From: Pycnopodia helianthoides
Lineage: Eukaryota; Echinodermata; Asteroidea; Forcipulatida; Asteriidae
Direction: 5' to 3'
Assembly (NCBI GenBank): GCA_032158295.1
Contig: CM063253.1
Location: 6,727,001 to 6,791,000, forward strand
Length of the DNA: 64,000 bases
The notes beneath the pieces are model-generated. The model was not told where the DNA came from and did not search any database. It saw only the letters and a list, made by a program, of their open reading frames with translations. Of this stretch, positions 1-13,500 are shown piece by piece. A program made the position numbers and the translations under genes. How positions within the stretch are numbered: position 1 is the first letter of the stretch; the number at the start of each line of letters is the position of its first letter.

Positions 1-3000
1 AAGCTTTTGCCACTGCAAGAACTCCAGCAAACTATACCCTGATTATCTACACAAGTAACCCAACGAAAGTGTAGAAGTGGTTCTTGAAACATCTCCTGCA
101 AATGCATCCTACGATGTTAGATCTATGATACAGATGACATGAAAGCGTTGTTGTCACATACAGGACTTCAGGCAGAGTTAATTCCTCTTTGCTCATCACC
201 TTCAAGAATCTGCCAACATCTCCTTTGAGATTGAATCACAGACCAGTCAGTAAGTAGAACTTGAGGAAGAAGATGACGAAATGGAGTCAACAGTATCACC
301 CACTGACCACACAGAGTATAGATCCTTGAGTACTGACGGAAGAAGCACTGTAAAAGCTTTTGCCACTGCAAGAACTCAGCAAACTATACCCTGATTATCT
401 ACACAAGTAACCCAACGAAAGTGTGGAAGTGGTTCTTGAACATCTCCTGCAAATGCATCCTACGATGTTAGATCTATGATTACAGATGACATGAAAGCGT
501 TGGTTGTCACATACAGGACTTCAGGCAGAGTTAATTCCTCTTTGCTCATCACCCTTCAAGAATCTGCCAACATCTCCTTTGAGATTGAATCAGCAGACCA
601 GTCGAGTAAAGTAGAACTTGAGGAAGAAGATGACGAAATGGAGTCAACAGTATCACCCACTGTACCACCACAGATGTATAGATCCTTGAGTACTGACGGA
701 AGAAGCACTGTAAAAGCTTTTGCCACTGCAAGAACTCCAGCAAACTATACCCTGATTATCTACACAAGTAACCCGAACGAAAGTGTGGAAGTGGTTCTTG
801 AAACATCTCCTGCAAATGCATCCTACGATGTGAGATCTATGATTACAGATGACATGAAAGCGTTGGTTGTCACATACAGGACTTCAGGCAGAGTTAATTC
901 CTCTTTGCTCATCACCCTTCAAGAATCTGCCAACATCTCCTTTGAGATTGAATCAGCAGACCAGTCGAGTAAAGTAGAACTTGAGGAAGAAGATGACGAA
1001 ATGGAGTCAACAGTATCACCCACTGTACCACCACAGATGTATAGATCCTTGAGTACTGACGGAGAAGAAGCACTGTAAAAGCTTTTGCCACTGCAAGAAC
1101 TCCAGCAAACTATACTCTGATTATCTACACAAGTAACCCCAACGAAAGTGTGAAGTGGTTCTTGAAACATCTCCTGCAAATGCATCCTACGATGTTAGAT
1201 CTATGATGACAGATGACATGAAAGCATTGGTTGTGACATACAGGACTTCAGGCAGAGTTAATTCCTCTTTGCTCATCATCCTTCAAGAATCTGCCAACAT
1301 CTCCTTTGAGATTGAATCAGCAGACCAGTCGAGTAAAGTAGAACTTGAGGAAGAAGATGACGAAATGGAGTCAACAGTATCACCCACTTTACCACCACAG
1401 ATGTATAGATCCTTGAGTACTGACGGAAGAAGCACTGTAAAAGCTTTTGCCACTGCAAGAACTCCAGCAAACTATACCCTGATTATCTACACAAGTAACC
1501 CCAACGAAAGTGTAGAAGTGGTTCTTGAAACATCTCCTGCAAATGCATCCTACGATGTTAGATCTATGATTACAGATGACATGAAAGCATTTGGTTGTCA
1601 CATACAGGACTTCAGGCAGAGTTAATTCCTCTTTGCTCATCATCCTTCAAGAATCTGCCAACATCTCCTTTGAGATTGAATCAGCAGACCAGTCCGAGTA
1701 AAGTAGAACTTGAGGAAGAAGATGACGAAATGGAGTCAACAGTATCACCCACTGTACCACCACAGATGTATAGATCCTTGAGTACTGACGGAAGAAGCAC
1801 TGTAAAAGCTTTTGCCACTGCAAGAACTCCAGCAAACTATACCCTGATTATCTACACAAGTAAACCCGAACGAAAGTGTGAAGTGGTTCTTGAAACATCT
1901 CCTGCAAATGCATCCTACGATGTTAGATCTATGATTACAGATGACATGAAAGCGTTGGTTGTCACATACAGGACTTCAGGCAGAGTTAATTCCTCTTTGC
2001 TCATCACCTTCAAGAATCTGCCAACATCTCCTTTGAGATTGAATCAGCAGACCAGTCGAGTAAAGTAGAACTTGAGGAAGAAGATGACGAAATGGAGTCA
2101 ACAGTATCACCCACTTTACCACCACAGATGTATAGATCCTTGAGTACTGACGGAAGAAGCACTGTAAAAGCTTTTGCCACTGCAAGAACTCCAGCAAACT
2201 ATACCCTGATTATCTACACAAGTAACCCCAACGAAAGTGTAGAAGTGGTTCTTGAAACATCTCCTGCAAATGCATCCTACGATGTTAGATCTATGATTAC
2301 AGATGACATGAAAGCGTTGGTTGTCACATACAGGACTTCAGGCAGAGTTAATTCCTCTTTGCTCATCACCCTTCAAGAATCTGCCAACATCTCCTTTGAG
2401 ATTGAATCAGCAGACCAGTCGAGTAAAGTAGAACTTGAGGAAGAAGATGACGAAATGGAGTCAACAGTATCACCCACTTTACCACCACAGATGTATAGAT
2501 CCTTGAGTACTGACGGAAGAAGCACTGTAAAAGCTTTTGCCACTGCAAGAACTCCAGCAAACTATACCCTGATTATCTACACAAGTAACCCCAACGAAAG
2601 TGTAGAAGTGGTTCTTGAAACATCTCCTGCAAATGCATCCTACGATGTTAGATCTATGATTACAGATGACATGAAAGCGTTGGTTGTCACATACAGGACT
2701 TCAGGCAGAGTTAATTCCTCTTTGCTCATCACCCTTCAAGAATCTGCCAACATCTCCTTTGAGATTGAATCAGCAGACCAGTCGAGTAAAGTAGAACTTG
2801 AGGAAGAAGATGACGAAATGGAGTCAACAGTATCACCCACTGTACCACCACAGATGTATAGATCCTTGAGTACTGACGGAAGAAGCACTGTAAAAGCTTT
2901 TGCCACTGCAAGAACTCCAGCAAACTATACCTGATTATCTACACAAGTAACCCAACGAAAGTGTGGAAGTGGTTCTTGAAACATCTCCTGCAAATGCATC

Positions 3001-6000
3001 CTACGATGTGAGATCTATGATTACAGATGACATGAAAGCGTTGGTTGTCACATACAGGACTTCAGGCAGAGTTAATTCCTCTTTGCTCATCACCCTTCAA
3101 GAATCTGCCAACATCTCCTTTGAGATTGAATCAGCAGACCAGTCGAGTAAAGTAGAACTTGAGGAAGAAGATGACGAAATGGAGTCAACAGTATCACCCA
3201 CTTGTACCACCACAGATGTATAGATCCTTGAGTACTGACGGAAGAAGCACTGTAAAAGCTTTTGCCACTGCAAGAACTCCAGCAAACTATACCTGATTAT
3301 CTACACAAGTAACCCAACGAAAGTGTAGAAGTGGTTCTTGAAACATCTCCTGCAAATGCATCCTACGATGTTAGATCTATGATTACAGATGACATGAAAG
3401 CGTTGGTTGTCACATACAGGACTTCAGGCAGAGTTAATTCCTCTTTGCTCATCACCCTTCAAGAATCTGCCAACATCTCCTTTGAGATTGAATCAGCAGA
3501 CAGTCGAGTAAAGTAGAACTTGAGGAAGAAGATGACGAAATGGAGTCAACAGTATCACCCACTGTACCACCACAGATGTATAGATCCTTGAGTACTGACG
3601 GAAGAAGCACTGTAAAAGCTTTTGCCACTGCAAGAACTCCAGCAAACTATACCCTGATTATCTACACAAGTAACCCAACGAAAGTGTAGAAGTGGTTCTT
3701 GAAACATCTCCTGCAAATGCATCCTACGATGTTAGATCTATGATTACAGATGACATGAAAGCGTTGGTTGTCACATACAGGACTTCAGGCAGAGTTAATT
3801 CCTCTTTGCTCATCACCCTTCAAGAATCTGCCAACATCCTTTGAGATTGAATCAGCAGACCAGTCGAGTAAAGTAGAACTTGAGGAAGAAGATGACGAAA
3901 TGGAGTCAACAGTATCACCCACTGTTACCACCACAGATGTATAGATCCTTGAGTACTGACGGAAGAAGCACTGTAAAAGCTTTTGCCACTGCAAGAACTC
4001 CAGCAAACTATACCCTGATTATCTACACAAGTAACCCAACGAAAGTGTAGAAGTGGTTCTTGAAACATCTCCTGCAAATGCATCCTACGATGTGAGATCT
4101 ATGATTACAGATGACATGAAAGCGTTGGTTGTCACATACGGGACTTCAGGCAGAGTTAATTCCTCTTTGCTCATCACCCTTCAAGAATCTGCCAACATCT
4201 CTTTTGAGATTGAATCAGCAGACCAGTCGAGTAAAGTAGAACTTGAGGAAGAAGATGACGAAATGGAGTCAACAGTATCACCCACTTTACCACCACAGAT
4301 GTATAGATCCTTGAGTACTGACGGAAGAAGCACTGTAAAAGCTTTTGCCACTGCAAGAACTCCAGCAAACTATACCCTGATTATCTACACAAGTAACCCC
4401 AACGAAAGTGTAGAAGTGGTTCTTGAAACATCTCCTGCAAATGCATCCTACGATGTTAGATCTATGATTAACAGATGACATGAAAGCGTTGGTTGTCACA
4501 TACAGGACTTCAGGCAGAGTTAATTCCTCTTTGCTCATCACCCTTCAAGAATCTGCCAACATCTCCTTTGAGATTGAATCAGCAGACCAGTCGAGTAAAG
4601 TAGAACTTGAGGAAGAAGATGACGAAATGGAGTCAACAGTATCACCCACTGTACCACCACAGATGTATAGATCCTTGAGTACTGACGGAAGAAGCACTGT
4701 AAAAGCTTTTGCCACTGCAAGAACTCCAGCAAACTATACCCTGATTATCTACACAAGTAACCCCAACGAAAGTGTAGAAGTGGTTCTTGAAACATCTCCT
4801 GCAAATGCATCCTACGATGTTAGATCTATGATTACAGATGACATGAAAGCGTTGGTTGTCACATACAGGACTTCAGGCAGAGTTAATTCCTCTTTGCTCA
4901 TCACCCTTCAAGAATCTGCCAACATCTCCTTTGAGATTGAATCAGCAGACCAGTCGAGTAAAGTAGAACTTGAGGAAGAAGATGACGAAATGGAGTCAAC
5001 AGTATCACCCACTTACCACCACAGATGTATAGATCCTTGAGTACTGACGGAAGAAGCACTGTAAAAGCTTTTGCCACTGCAAGAACTCCAGCAAACTATA
5101 CCCTGATTATCTACACAAGTAACCCCAACAAAAGTGTAGAAGTGGTTCTTGAGATATCTCCTGCAAATGCATCCTACGATGTTAGATCTATGATTACAGA
5201 TGACATGAAAGCGTTGGTTGTCACATACAGGACTTCAGGCAGAGTTAATTCCTCTTTGCTCATCACCCTTCAAGAATCTGCCAACATCTCCTTTGAGATT
5301 GAATCAGCAGACCAGTCGAGTAAAGTAGAACTTGAGGAAGAAGATGACGAAATGGAGTCAACAGTATCACCCACTGTACCACCACAGATGTATAGATCCT
5401 TGAGTACTGACGGAAGAAGCACTGTAAAAGCTTTTGCCACTGCAAGAACTCCAGCAAACTATACTCTGATTATCTACACAAGTAACCCCAACGAAAGTGT
5501 GGAAGTGGTTCTTGAAACATCTCCTGCAAATGCATCCTACGATGTGAGATCTATGATTACAGATGACATGAAAGCGTTGGTTGTCACATACGGGACTTCA
5601 GGCAGAGTTAATTCCTCTTTGCTCATCACCCTTCAAGAATCTGCCAACATCTCTTTTGAGATTGAATCAGCAGACCAGTCGAGTAAAGTAGAACTTGAGG
5701 AAGAAGATGACGAAATGGAGTCAACAGTATCACCCACTTTACCACCACAGATGTATAGATCCTTGAGTACTGACGGAAGAAGCACTGTAAAAGCTTTTGC
5801 CACTGCAAGAACTCCAGCAAACTATACCCTGATTATCTACACAAGTAACCCCAACGAAAGTGTAGAAGTGGTTCTTGAGACATCTCCTGCAAATGCATCC
5901 TACGATGTTAGATCTATGATTACAGATGACATGAAAGCGTTGGTTGTCACATACAGGACTTCAGGCAGAGTTAATTCCTCTTTGCTCATCACCCTTCAAG

Positions 6001-8240
6001 AATCTGCCAACATCTCCTTTGAGATTGAATCAGCAGACCAGTCGAGTAAAGTAGAACTTGAGGAAGAAGATGACGAAATGGAGTCAACAGTATCACCCAC
6101 TGTACCACCACAGATGTATAGATCCTTGAGTACTGACGGAAGAAGCACTGTAAAAGCTTTTGCCACTGCAAGAACTCCAGCAAACTATACCCTGATTATC
6201 TACACAAGTAACCCGAACAAAAGTGTAGAAGTGGTTCTTGAAACATCTCCTGCAAATGCATCCTACGATGTTAGATCTACGATTACAGATGACATGAAAG
6301 CGTTGGTTGTCACATACAGGACTTCAGGCAGAGTTAATTCCTCTTTGCTCATCACCCTTCAAGAATCTGCCAACATCTCCTTTGAGATTGAATCAGCAGA
6401 CCAGTCGAGTAAAGTAGAACTTGAGGAAGAAGATGACGAAATGGAGTCAACAGTATCACCCACTTTACCACCACAGATGTATAGATCCTTGAGTACTGAC
6501 GGAAGAAGCACTGTAAAAGCTTTTGCCACTGCAAGAACTCCAGCAAACTATACCCTGATTATCTACACAAGTAACCCCAACGAAAGTGTAGAAGTGGTTC
6601 TTGAGACGTCTCCTGCAAATGCATCCTACGATGTTAGATCTATGATTACAGATGACATGAAAGCGTTGGTTGTCACATACAGGACTTCAGGCAGAGTTAA
6701 TTCCTCTTTGCTCATCACCCTTCAAGAATCTGCCAACATCTCCTTTGAGATTGAATCAGCAGACCAGTCGAGTAAAGTAGAACTTGAGGAAGAAGATGAC
6801 GAAATGGAGTCAACAGTATCACCCACTTTACCACCACAGATGTATAGATCCTTGAGTACTGACGGAAGAAGCACTGTAAAAGCTTTTGCCACTGCAAGAA
6901 CTCCAGCAAACTATACCTGATTATCTACACAAGTAACCCCAACGAAAGTGTAGAAGTGGTTCTTGAGACATCTCCTGCAAATGCATCCTACGATGTTAGA
7001 TCTATGATTACAGATGACATGAAAGCGTTGGTTGTCACATACAGGACTTCAGGCAGAGTTAATTCCTCTTTGCTCATCACCCTTCAAGAATCTGCCAACA
7101 TCTCCTTTGAGATTGAATCAGCAGACCAGTCGAGTAAAGTAGAACTTGAGGAAAAGATGACAAAATGGAGTCAACAGTATCACCCACTGTACCACCACAG
7201 ATGTATAGATCCTTGAGTACTGACGGAAGAAGCACTGTAAAAGCTTTTGCCACTGCAAGAACTCCAGCAAACTATACCCTGATTATCTACACAAGTAACC
7301 CCAACGAAAGTGTAGAAGTGGTTCTTGAAACATCTCCTGCAAATGCATCCTACGATGTTAGATCTATGATAACAGATGACATGAAAGCGTTGGTTGTCAC
7401 ATACAGGACTTCAGGCAGAGTTAATTCCTCTTTGCTCATCACCCTTCAAGAATCTGCCAACATCTCCTTTGAGATTGAATCAGCAGACCAGTCGAGTAAA
7501 GTAGAGCTTGAGGAAGAAGATGACAAAATGGAGTCAACAGTATCACCCACTGTACCACCACAGATGTATAGATCCTTGAGTACTGACGGAAGAAGCACTG
7601 TAAAAGCTTTTGCCACTGCAAGAACTCCAGCAAACTATACCCTGATTATCTACACAAGTAACCCCAACGAAAGTGTAGAAGTGGTTCTTGAAACATCTCC
7701 TGCAAATGCATCCTACGATGTTAGATCTATGATAACAGATGACATGAAAGCGTTGGTTGTCACATACAGGACTTCAGGCAGAGTTAATTCCTCTTTCCTC
7801 ATCACCCTTCAAGAATCTGCCAACATCTCCTTTGAGATTGAATCAGCAGACCAGTCAAGTAAAGTAGAACTTGAGGAAGAAGATGACGAAATGGAGTCAA
7901 CAGTATCACCCACTGTACCACCACAGATGTATAGATCCTTGAGTACTGACGGAAGAAGCACTGTAAAAGCTTTTGCCACTGCAAGAACTCCAGCAAACTA
8001 TACCCTGATTATCTACACAAGTAACCCGAACGAAAGTGTAGAAGTGGTTCTTGAAACATCTCCTGCTAATGCATCGTATGATGTTAGATCTTTGATTACA
8101 GATGACATGAAAGCATTGATCATGACATACAGGACATCAGGCAGAGTTACTTCCTCTTTGCTCATTTTCCTTCAAAAATCTGCCAACATCTCCTTTGAGA
8201 TTGAATCAGCAGACCAATCGAATGATGTTGAGCTGGCAGA
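1..8240 (+). repeat. 363-bp coding tandem array, 23 near-identical copies
   Basis: The landmark AAGCTTTTGCCACTGC recurs at 1, 354, 714, 1079, 1441, 1806, 2168, 2531, 2894, 3256, 3616, 3977, 4339, 4703, 5065, 5428, 5791, 6154, 6517, 6880, 7241, 7604 and 7967. Spacing is 363 when intact and 353-365 where indels occur; the first interval (353) is the most degraded. Copies differ by a few substitutions, such as VPP versus LPP in the linker, NES versus NKS, and RTSG versus GTSG. The last copy diverges after about 8060 and leads into the older modules. The array reaches the left edge, so the total copy number is unknown. Confidence 0.95.
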
Positions 8241-10522
8241 GAACACTGTGTTGACCAGAGCATTGAGCACCCAGGGAAATAGTGCTGTTAGAGCTTTTGC
8301 CTCACCTAAAAGCCCTGCAAACTATTTGTTAGTCATCTACTCAAGTGATCCAGGTGACAATGTCAATGTTAGTATTGGTACTGTCCCTGCAAATGTTGCT
8401 TTTGATGTGACATCGGTGACAAGTGATGATCCAGAAGCCTTAATTTTGTCGTTTAAAACTTCAGGTAAAGTCAATACAACTCTCTTCATCACTCTCCAAG
8501 CTCCTGCTAACATTTCTTTCGAAGTCGAAACACTTGACCCTGGCATTTTTGTTGACCTTTTTGATGTGTTTGTTGAAACGACGCCACGTCCAACTTTGCC
8601 TTCTACAACAGGTCCACCTTTGCCTTCTACAATGATGATGACCACAAGACCAGCCGAGGTGTTCACTTTCAGGAAGGCCTTGTTCGCCATGGGAGATAAG
8701 ACTGTGTTGGCCTCAGTGGAAACAAATGGCTCGACAATGTATACTCTTCTCGTATATGCACTTGACGCAGTAGTTGATGTCAAGACTCTCCCAGAGGGTC
8801 TCGCCATGGATGTTGGTTCTGAGGAAAGCTCTGAAGCATTAATAACGACATTCAGCACCGTTGAGCCAACTAATTCCAAGATGTCTGTTAACCTGAATAG
8901 TCCCGCCATTGTGACACTGAAGGTGGATTCGACAGATGCTTCCACTGTTGTTAGCCTCACTGAAGTGACTGAGGTTGTCACTGAGCAACCGGATACCACC
9001 TTTTCACCAGCAGTTGTTCATAGTTTCATCCAGGAGTTGATGACTGTAAAAAGTACTACTGTAAACAGTTTGGTCGCTACCAGTGGCCCTGCAAATTACA
9101 CTGTGATTGTTCACTCAAAGAATCCTAGAGATACTGTTAGTCTTAGAGTAGAGACAGACCCTTCCAATCTTGCTATTGATACCACTGTATTCATTGAGGA
9201 AGATGAAGAGGCAGTTGCCATGGTTTTCAAGACTTTTGAAGCAGTGAACACAACTATCTTCATAAGCCTGGTGGAACCAGCTAATATCACCCTTCAGGTA
9301 GACACTTTGGATCAGTATAGCACTGTGTCGCTTTTTGAAGTTGGAACTACAGTGCAACCACCAACAATGACTTCTCCTACCACTGAGGTCCATGATTCTC
9401 AAGTAGCACTGAATACCAGTAGAAGTGCCCTCATCGAAGCAATTGCCTCCACCAGTGGTCCTGCAAACTTTACTCTTTTCGTGTACGCAATGAATCCAAG
9501 TGAAAATGTTGCTGTAGCTATCGAAACCCAACCGGCAAATCTCACCTCCGATGTCAAATATCTCTTTAAAGATGATGAGCAGGCTTTAGCCGTCTTATTT
9601 AAGGTTGTGGAACCGGCCAACACCACCTTGAGAATCACTGTGATGGATGCATCACGTATAATCTTGAATGTGGATTCTGATAGTGAGCTTGTCATCTCAC
9701 TTGAAGAAATTGAGTCAACAAGTAGAGAAGTCCCAACCATGACTTCTCCTACCACTGAGGTCCATGATGCTCAAGTAGCACTGAATACGAGTAGAAGTGC
9801 CCTCATCGAAGCAATTGCCTCCACCAGTGGTCCGGCAAACTTTACTCTTTTCGTGTATGCAATGAATCCAAGTGAAAATGTTGCTGTAGCTATTGAAACA
9901 CAACCGGCAAATCTCACCTCCGATGTCAAGTATCTCTTTAAAGACGATGAGCAGGCTTTAGCTGTCTTATTTAGGGTTGTGGAACCGGCCAACACCACCT
10001 TGCGAATCACTGTGATGGATGCATCACGTATAATCTTGAATGTGGATTCTGATAGTGAGCTTGTCGTCTCACTTGTAGAAATTGAGTCAACAGTTACAGA
10101 GATCCCAACAACAAGGTATGGATTCACACCCACGCCTGATCTACCGTCCACAACAGAATCTGATGTTGTACTGATGGCATCAAGTAATTTCACAATATCG
10201 GGTCCGGCAAATGTTTCATTTATGTTTGACCTGGTGAAACCAGCAACCATCTACATTATGCTCAACGCATCATCAGAGGGTAGATTGTCGAGTGTACCAG
10301 ACAATGCAGTCCAGTTGGAGAGCGTCTTTGAAGATGGGAGCAGCCGCTACACTCTCACGTCCATGACACCAACCAATGTCACTTTTGTCGTGACTGCAGA
10401 TGATGCAGCGATCGTAGTGTTAACAGTTGAAGCCGTTAATGCAAACGATGTTGATGTTGTCATCGAAACAATATTGAAGCCAACAGATGAACCAGATGTT
10501 GTTACCACGCCGCACATGTTTG
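1..10522 (+). CDS. Large repeat exon of the membrane glycoprotein (5' end outside window)
   Basis: The exon ends at 10522 before GTAAGT, after one base of a codon. It carries the 23-copy array, then diverged modules at about 8258-8560, 8655-8970, 9022-9340, 9406-9705, 9766-10085 and 10165-10470. The frame is continuously open from 7165 to the donor, and from 5025 to 6920 within the array; elsewhere the array frame is broken by 1-bp gains or losses. Shared features of the modules are a start like RSLSTDGRS, then PANYTL, a pair of hydrophobic strands, a second PAN before an Asp-Val, a DD acidic pair, a N(S/T)(S/T)L strand, and a third ANISF strand. The alternating hydrophobic pattern suggests an all-beta fold of about 95 residues plus an acidic/Thr-Pro linker. 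No acceptor for this exon is visible, so its true start is unknown. Confidence 0.8.
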
Positions 10523-13500
10523 GTAAGTATGTTATTCACAGATCTCTACTATTTAGTGCCTCATTTCCTTTCAGAGAAAGTGCAGGCTCCTCTGAAACCT
10601 TATGTAGACAGAGCCAGAGAGTCCCTTGATACTTTAAAGTATTGCTTGGAACAATATCCACTTTGAAATACTCTATTTAGGTATTTGGCATTAATTCAAG
10701 CTGACCATCGATTGTAAGAGGCAACTTTTCAGAAATTTTCCCCTTTTTATACATAAGTCATGTACATGCACCTATATCCACTATATTGTGGATTTCTTTC
10801 TTGTGTGTCAGCTGGGAATTAGAAAAACCAGTTGAAAACATCATGCTACATTTGTACTGCATGTAGAACCTGCTGCCAAAAGCAGATCTTCCACTGCTTG
10901 AATAGCAATTTTGTGCTGTACTCAAAGGTTAATAGTTGACCATAAAAATGGTGTTGCTAAACAGTAAAAGAAGTTCTGCCATTTAGTGTTAAAATGTAAA
11001 ACAAAGATGTTTTAGGAAAAAAGGTGTCATGATCATTTGGTGTAAGTTGATCATTATGATACTCTCTACAATAGATTATTTAGTATAACCCTTTTTTATG
11101 ACATGAGTAGTGCCATTAAGTGCATGTTGATTATGAGTAAGTTTCTACTACACATTTTTCGTCCTTTATTCACAATTCCGGGTCTTAAAAACTGCAAACT
11201 TGAAGTGACAAGGCTCAGAACATTTTGTTGTATAGTTATTGTTTTTGTTTTGGAATGTTTAAAATTCTGTTATTTGCCTCCAAAACACAGACACCACAAC
11301 ATCATTCCCAACGACCCCTACGTCCTTGCAACCTGTAACAATTATCAAGACTTTGAGCACCAGTGGAGTGACTGAAGTGGAAGCTTTTGCATCAACACGC
11401 GGCCCTGCTAATTATACCCTCACCGTTAACATTCCAAATCCCTCACAAAATACCCGAATAAATGTCTTGGCAAAACCCAGTGGTGTGGCTTCCAACTTCC
11501 AAGTGTCAGCCTCTCCAAATCAGGACGCGATAACGTTGCAGTTTGTGACTTCCCAGGAATCTGATGTTTTCGTCTATCTGACCTTGCTGGAAGACGCTTT
11601 TACCACCTTCACCGTTGAGACAGTCGGGTTGTCCAGTACAGCAGATTTGATTTTTGACTCTCAGCTATCCACGTCCTCTCCAACATCCCGAAGCACCATG
11701 GCAACTGATATGATGTCAGCAACTACAATAGACCTGTCCACACTCATTACCACGACTCCACCTGGGCCTGGTAGGTTTGTCAGAAATATGGGGACGGAAG
11801 GTGTGGCTTTAATTCATGCTGTGTCGACCACAGCAGAGCCTGCATACTATGAGCTTGTTGTGTTCATCCCAGACCCAAGTGAGAATACAAATATCGGCAT
11901 ACTGACAGATCCCCAGGGTCTGGTTAGTGATTTGAGCATCTCTGAGGACAATGACCCACAGAGGATGACTGTCAGATTTCGTGTGGGAGAACCAGCATAC
12001 ACGTTAATCTCAATGACTCTGTTGAAATCAGCAAACATATCCTTTAGTGTAGAGACAGCTGACACTGACGCTCTTGTCGATCTGCTTGACATGACTCACC
12101 TGTTAGCTACACCAGGAACTACACCAGGAGGTGAAGGTGGAAGCTCATCAGTGTCGACAGAGGTGGTGACAGAGGTGGTGACAGAGGTGGTGACAGAGGT
12201 GGTGACAGAGGTGGTGACAGAGGTGGTGACAGAGGTGGTGACAGAGGTGGTGACAGAGGCGGTGACAGAGGCGGTGACAGAGGCGGTGACAGAGGCGGTG
12301 ACAGAGGTGCTGACTGATGAAGTGACAGACAAATTTACAACTCCTATCACGGATGCTAGTACTTCTACGCCAACGATGGGACCTCTTGCTCCACTCTCTA
12401 TAACTAGGACACTTCGCACAATGGCCAATGTTGATGTGCAGGCTTTCGCTTCTCTAGATAGACCAGCTGACATGAAGATAGAGGTCTACACTAAGAATCC
12501 TGGACAGACCACAGGAATAAGTGTTTTAACCGACCCTCAGGGCCAGGCAAGTGACTTCATGGTTCAAACAAGCCGAAATCCCGATATATTCACAATGACG
12601 TTCAGAACAGTTGCTGCAGCGGAAACGATTGTTTTTCTCAATTTACTGGAAGCCGCAAATACCTCTTTCACCGTTGAGACAGCAAGCCGAGGAAGCGCTT
12701 CGAATCAGGTGACACTCATGCTTGCGGGAGATTCGACACTTCCACCCCTTGTTACAGACATGACACCGTTAGTAGTAATGAACACATCACAGTCTATCTT
12801 CACTAGAGGACCTTCACAGAGTACTTTGTTCATTAATGCAAAATCACCTGCTTCGGTCTTAATTGATGTAAATGGGTCTGCAGTGTACAACTGGACGTCA
12901 GAGTCAGAAAGTGCTTTCCAAGTTGAACAATTTAGCTTTCCTGAACTGGGCTCCTTTATGCGACTTACCATATCCAGACCGGTCAATATTACCGTAACAG
13001 TAGGTACAACAGGTGATGTTGAGATTGTCACCACCGTGATGAGTATGACATCAGATGCAGCTGTGGTTACTTTAGTAACGGAGAGTTTCAGCACCTCAAC
13101 TCTACAGCCCACTGAAGGAAGGAGCTCTACTACTGGTGAGTTTTAGTTAATGTCTTAAGTTACTCTTTCAAAACAAGGTTAAACTTCTAATGTTAATCAA
13201 CTTGATTGCAAAAATTGTCATCGCCATCAAAAAAGTAACCAATATGATTCTCAAAATCGTTCTCTTGATTATTTTTTTATGCAGAGTTGCCGATGATGAT
13301 GACCGAAGACCCAGTTGGTCCTGGCACAGTTGCCAGGATGTTGAGGACTCTCAGCAGAGGCTCTATTGTTCAGGCATCGGCTCTTACTTCCAGACCTGCA
13401 GAGTTCCTGTTTGAGATTTCCACACCAAACCCGAGAGAAAATGTATTCATGAACGTGCAGACTATTCCCAGTAGTCGAGCTGTCAACTTGGAGACCGCTG

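Noticed and set aside
549..7996. Repeated 64-residue minus-strand open frames (MLEFLQWQKLLQCF-type) across the array
   Set aside because: They are antisense shadows of the 363-bp coding unit; the plus strand carries the module pattern and continues in frame into the diverged modules and spliced exons.
1..8240. CRISPR-like array or satellite DNA
   Set aside because: The unit is 363 bp with no spacer structure, keeps a reading frame, and is part of a spliced coding region.
8337..8999. 220-residue minus-strand open frame
   Set aside because: Antisense to the diverged modules; Ser/Val/Thr-rich composition is what reversed Thr/Ser-rich coding sequence gives. No domain.
12096..12473. Minus-strand frame rich in SVTTSVTT repeats
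   Set aside because: Antisense of the EVVT minisatellite; the plus strand is in frame with the modules on both sides.
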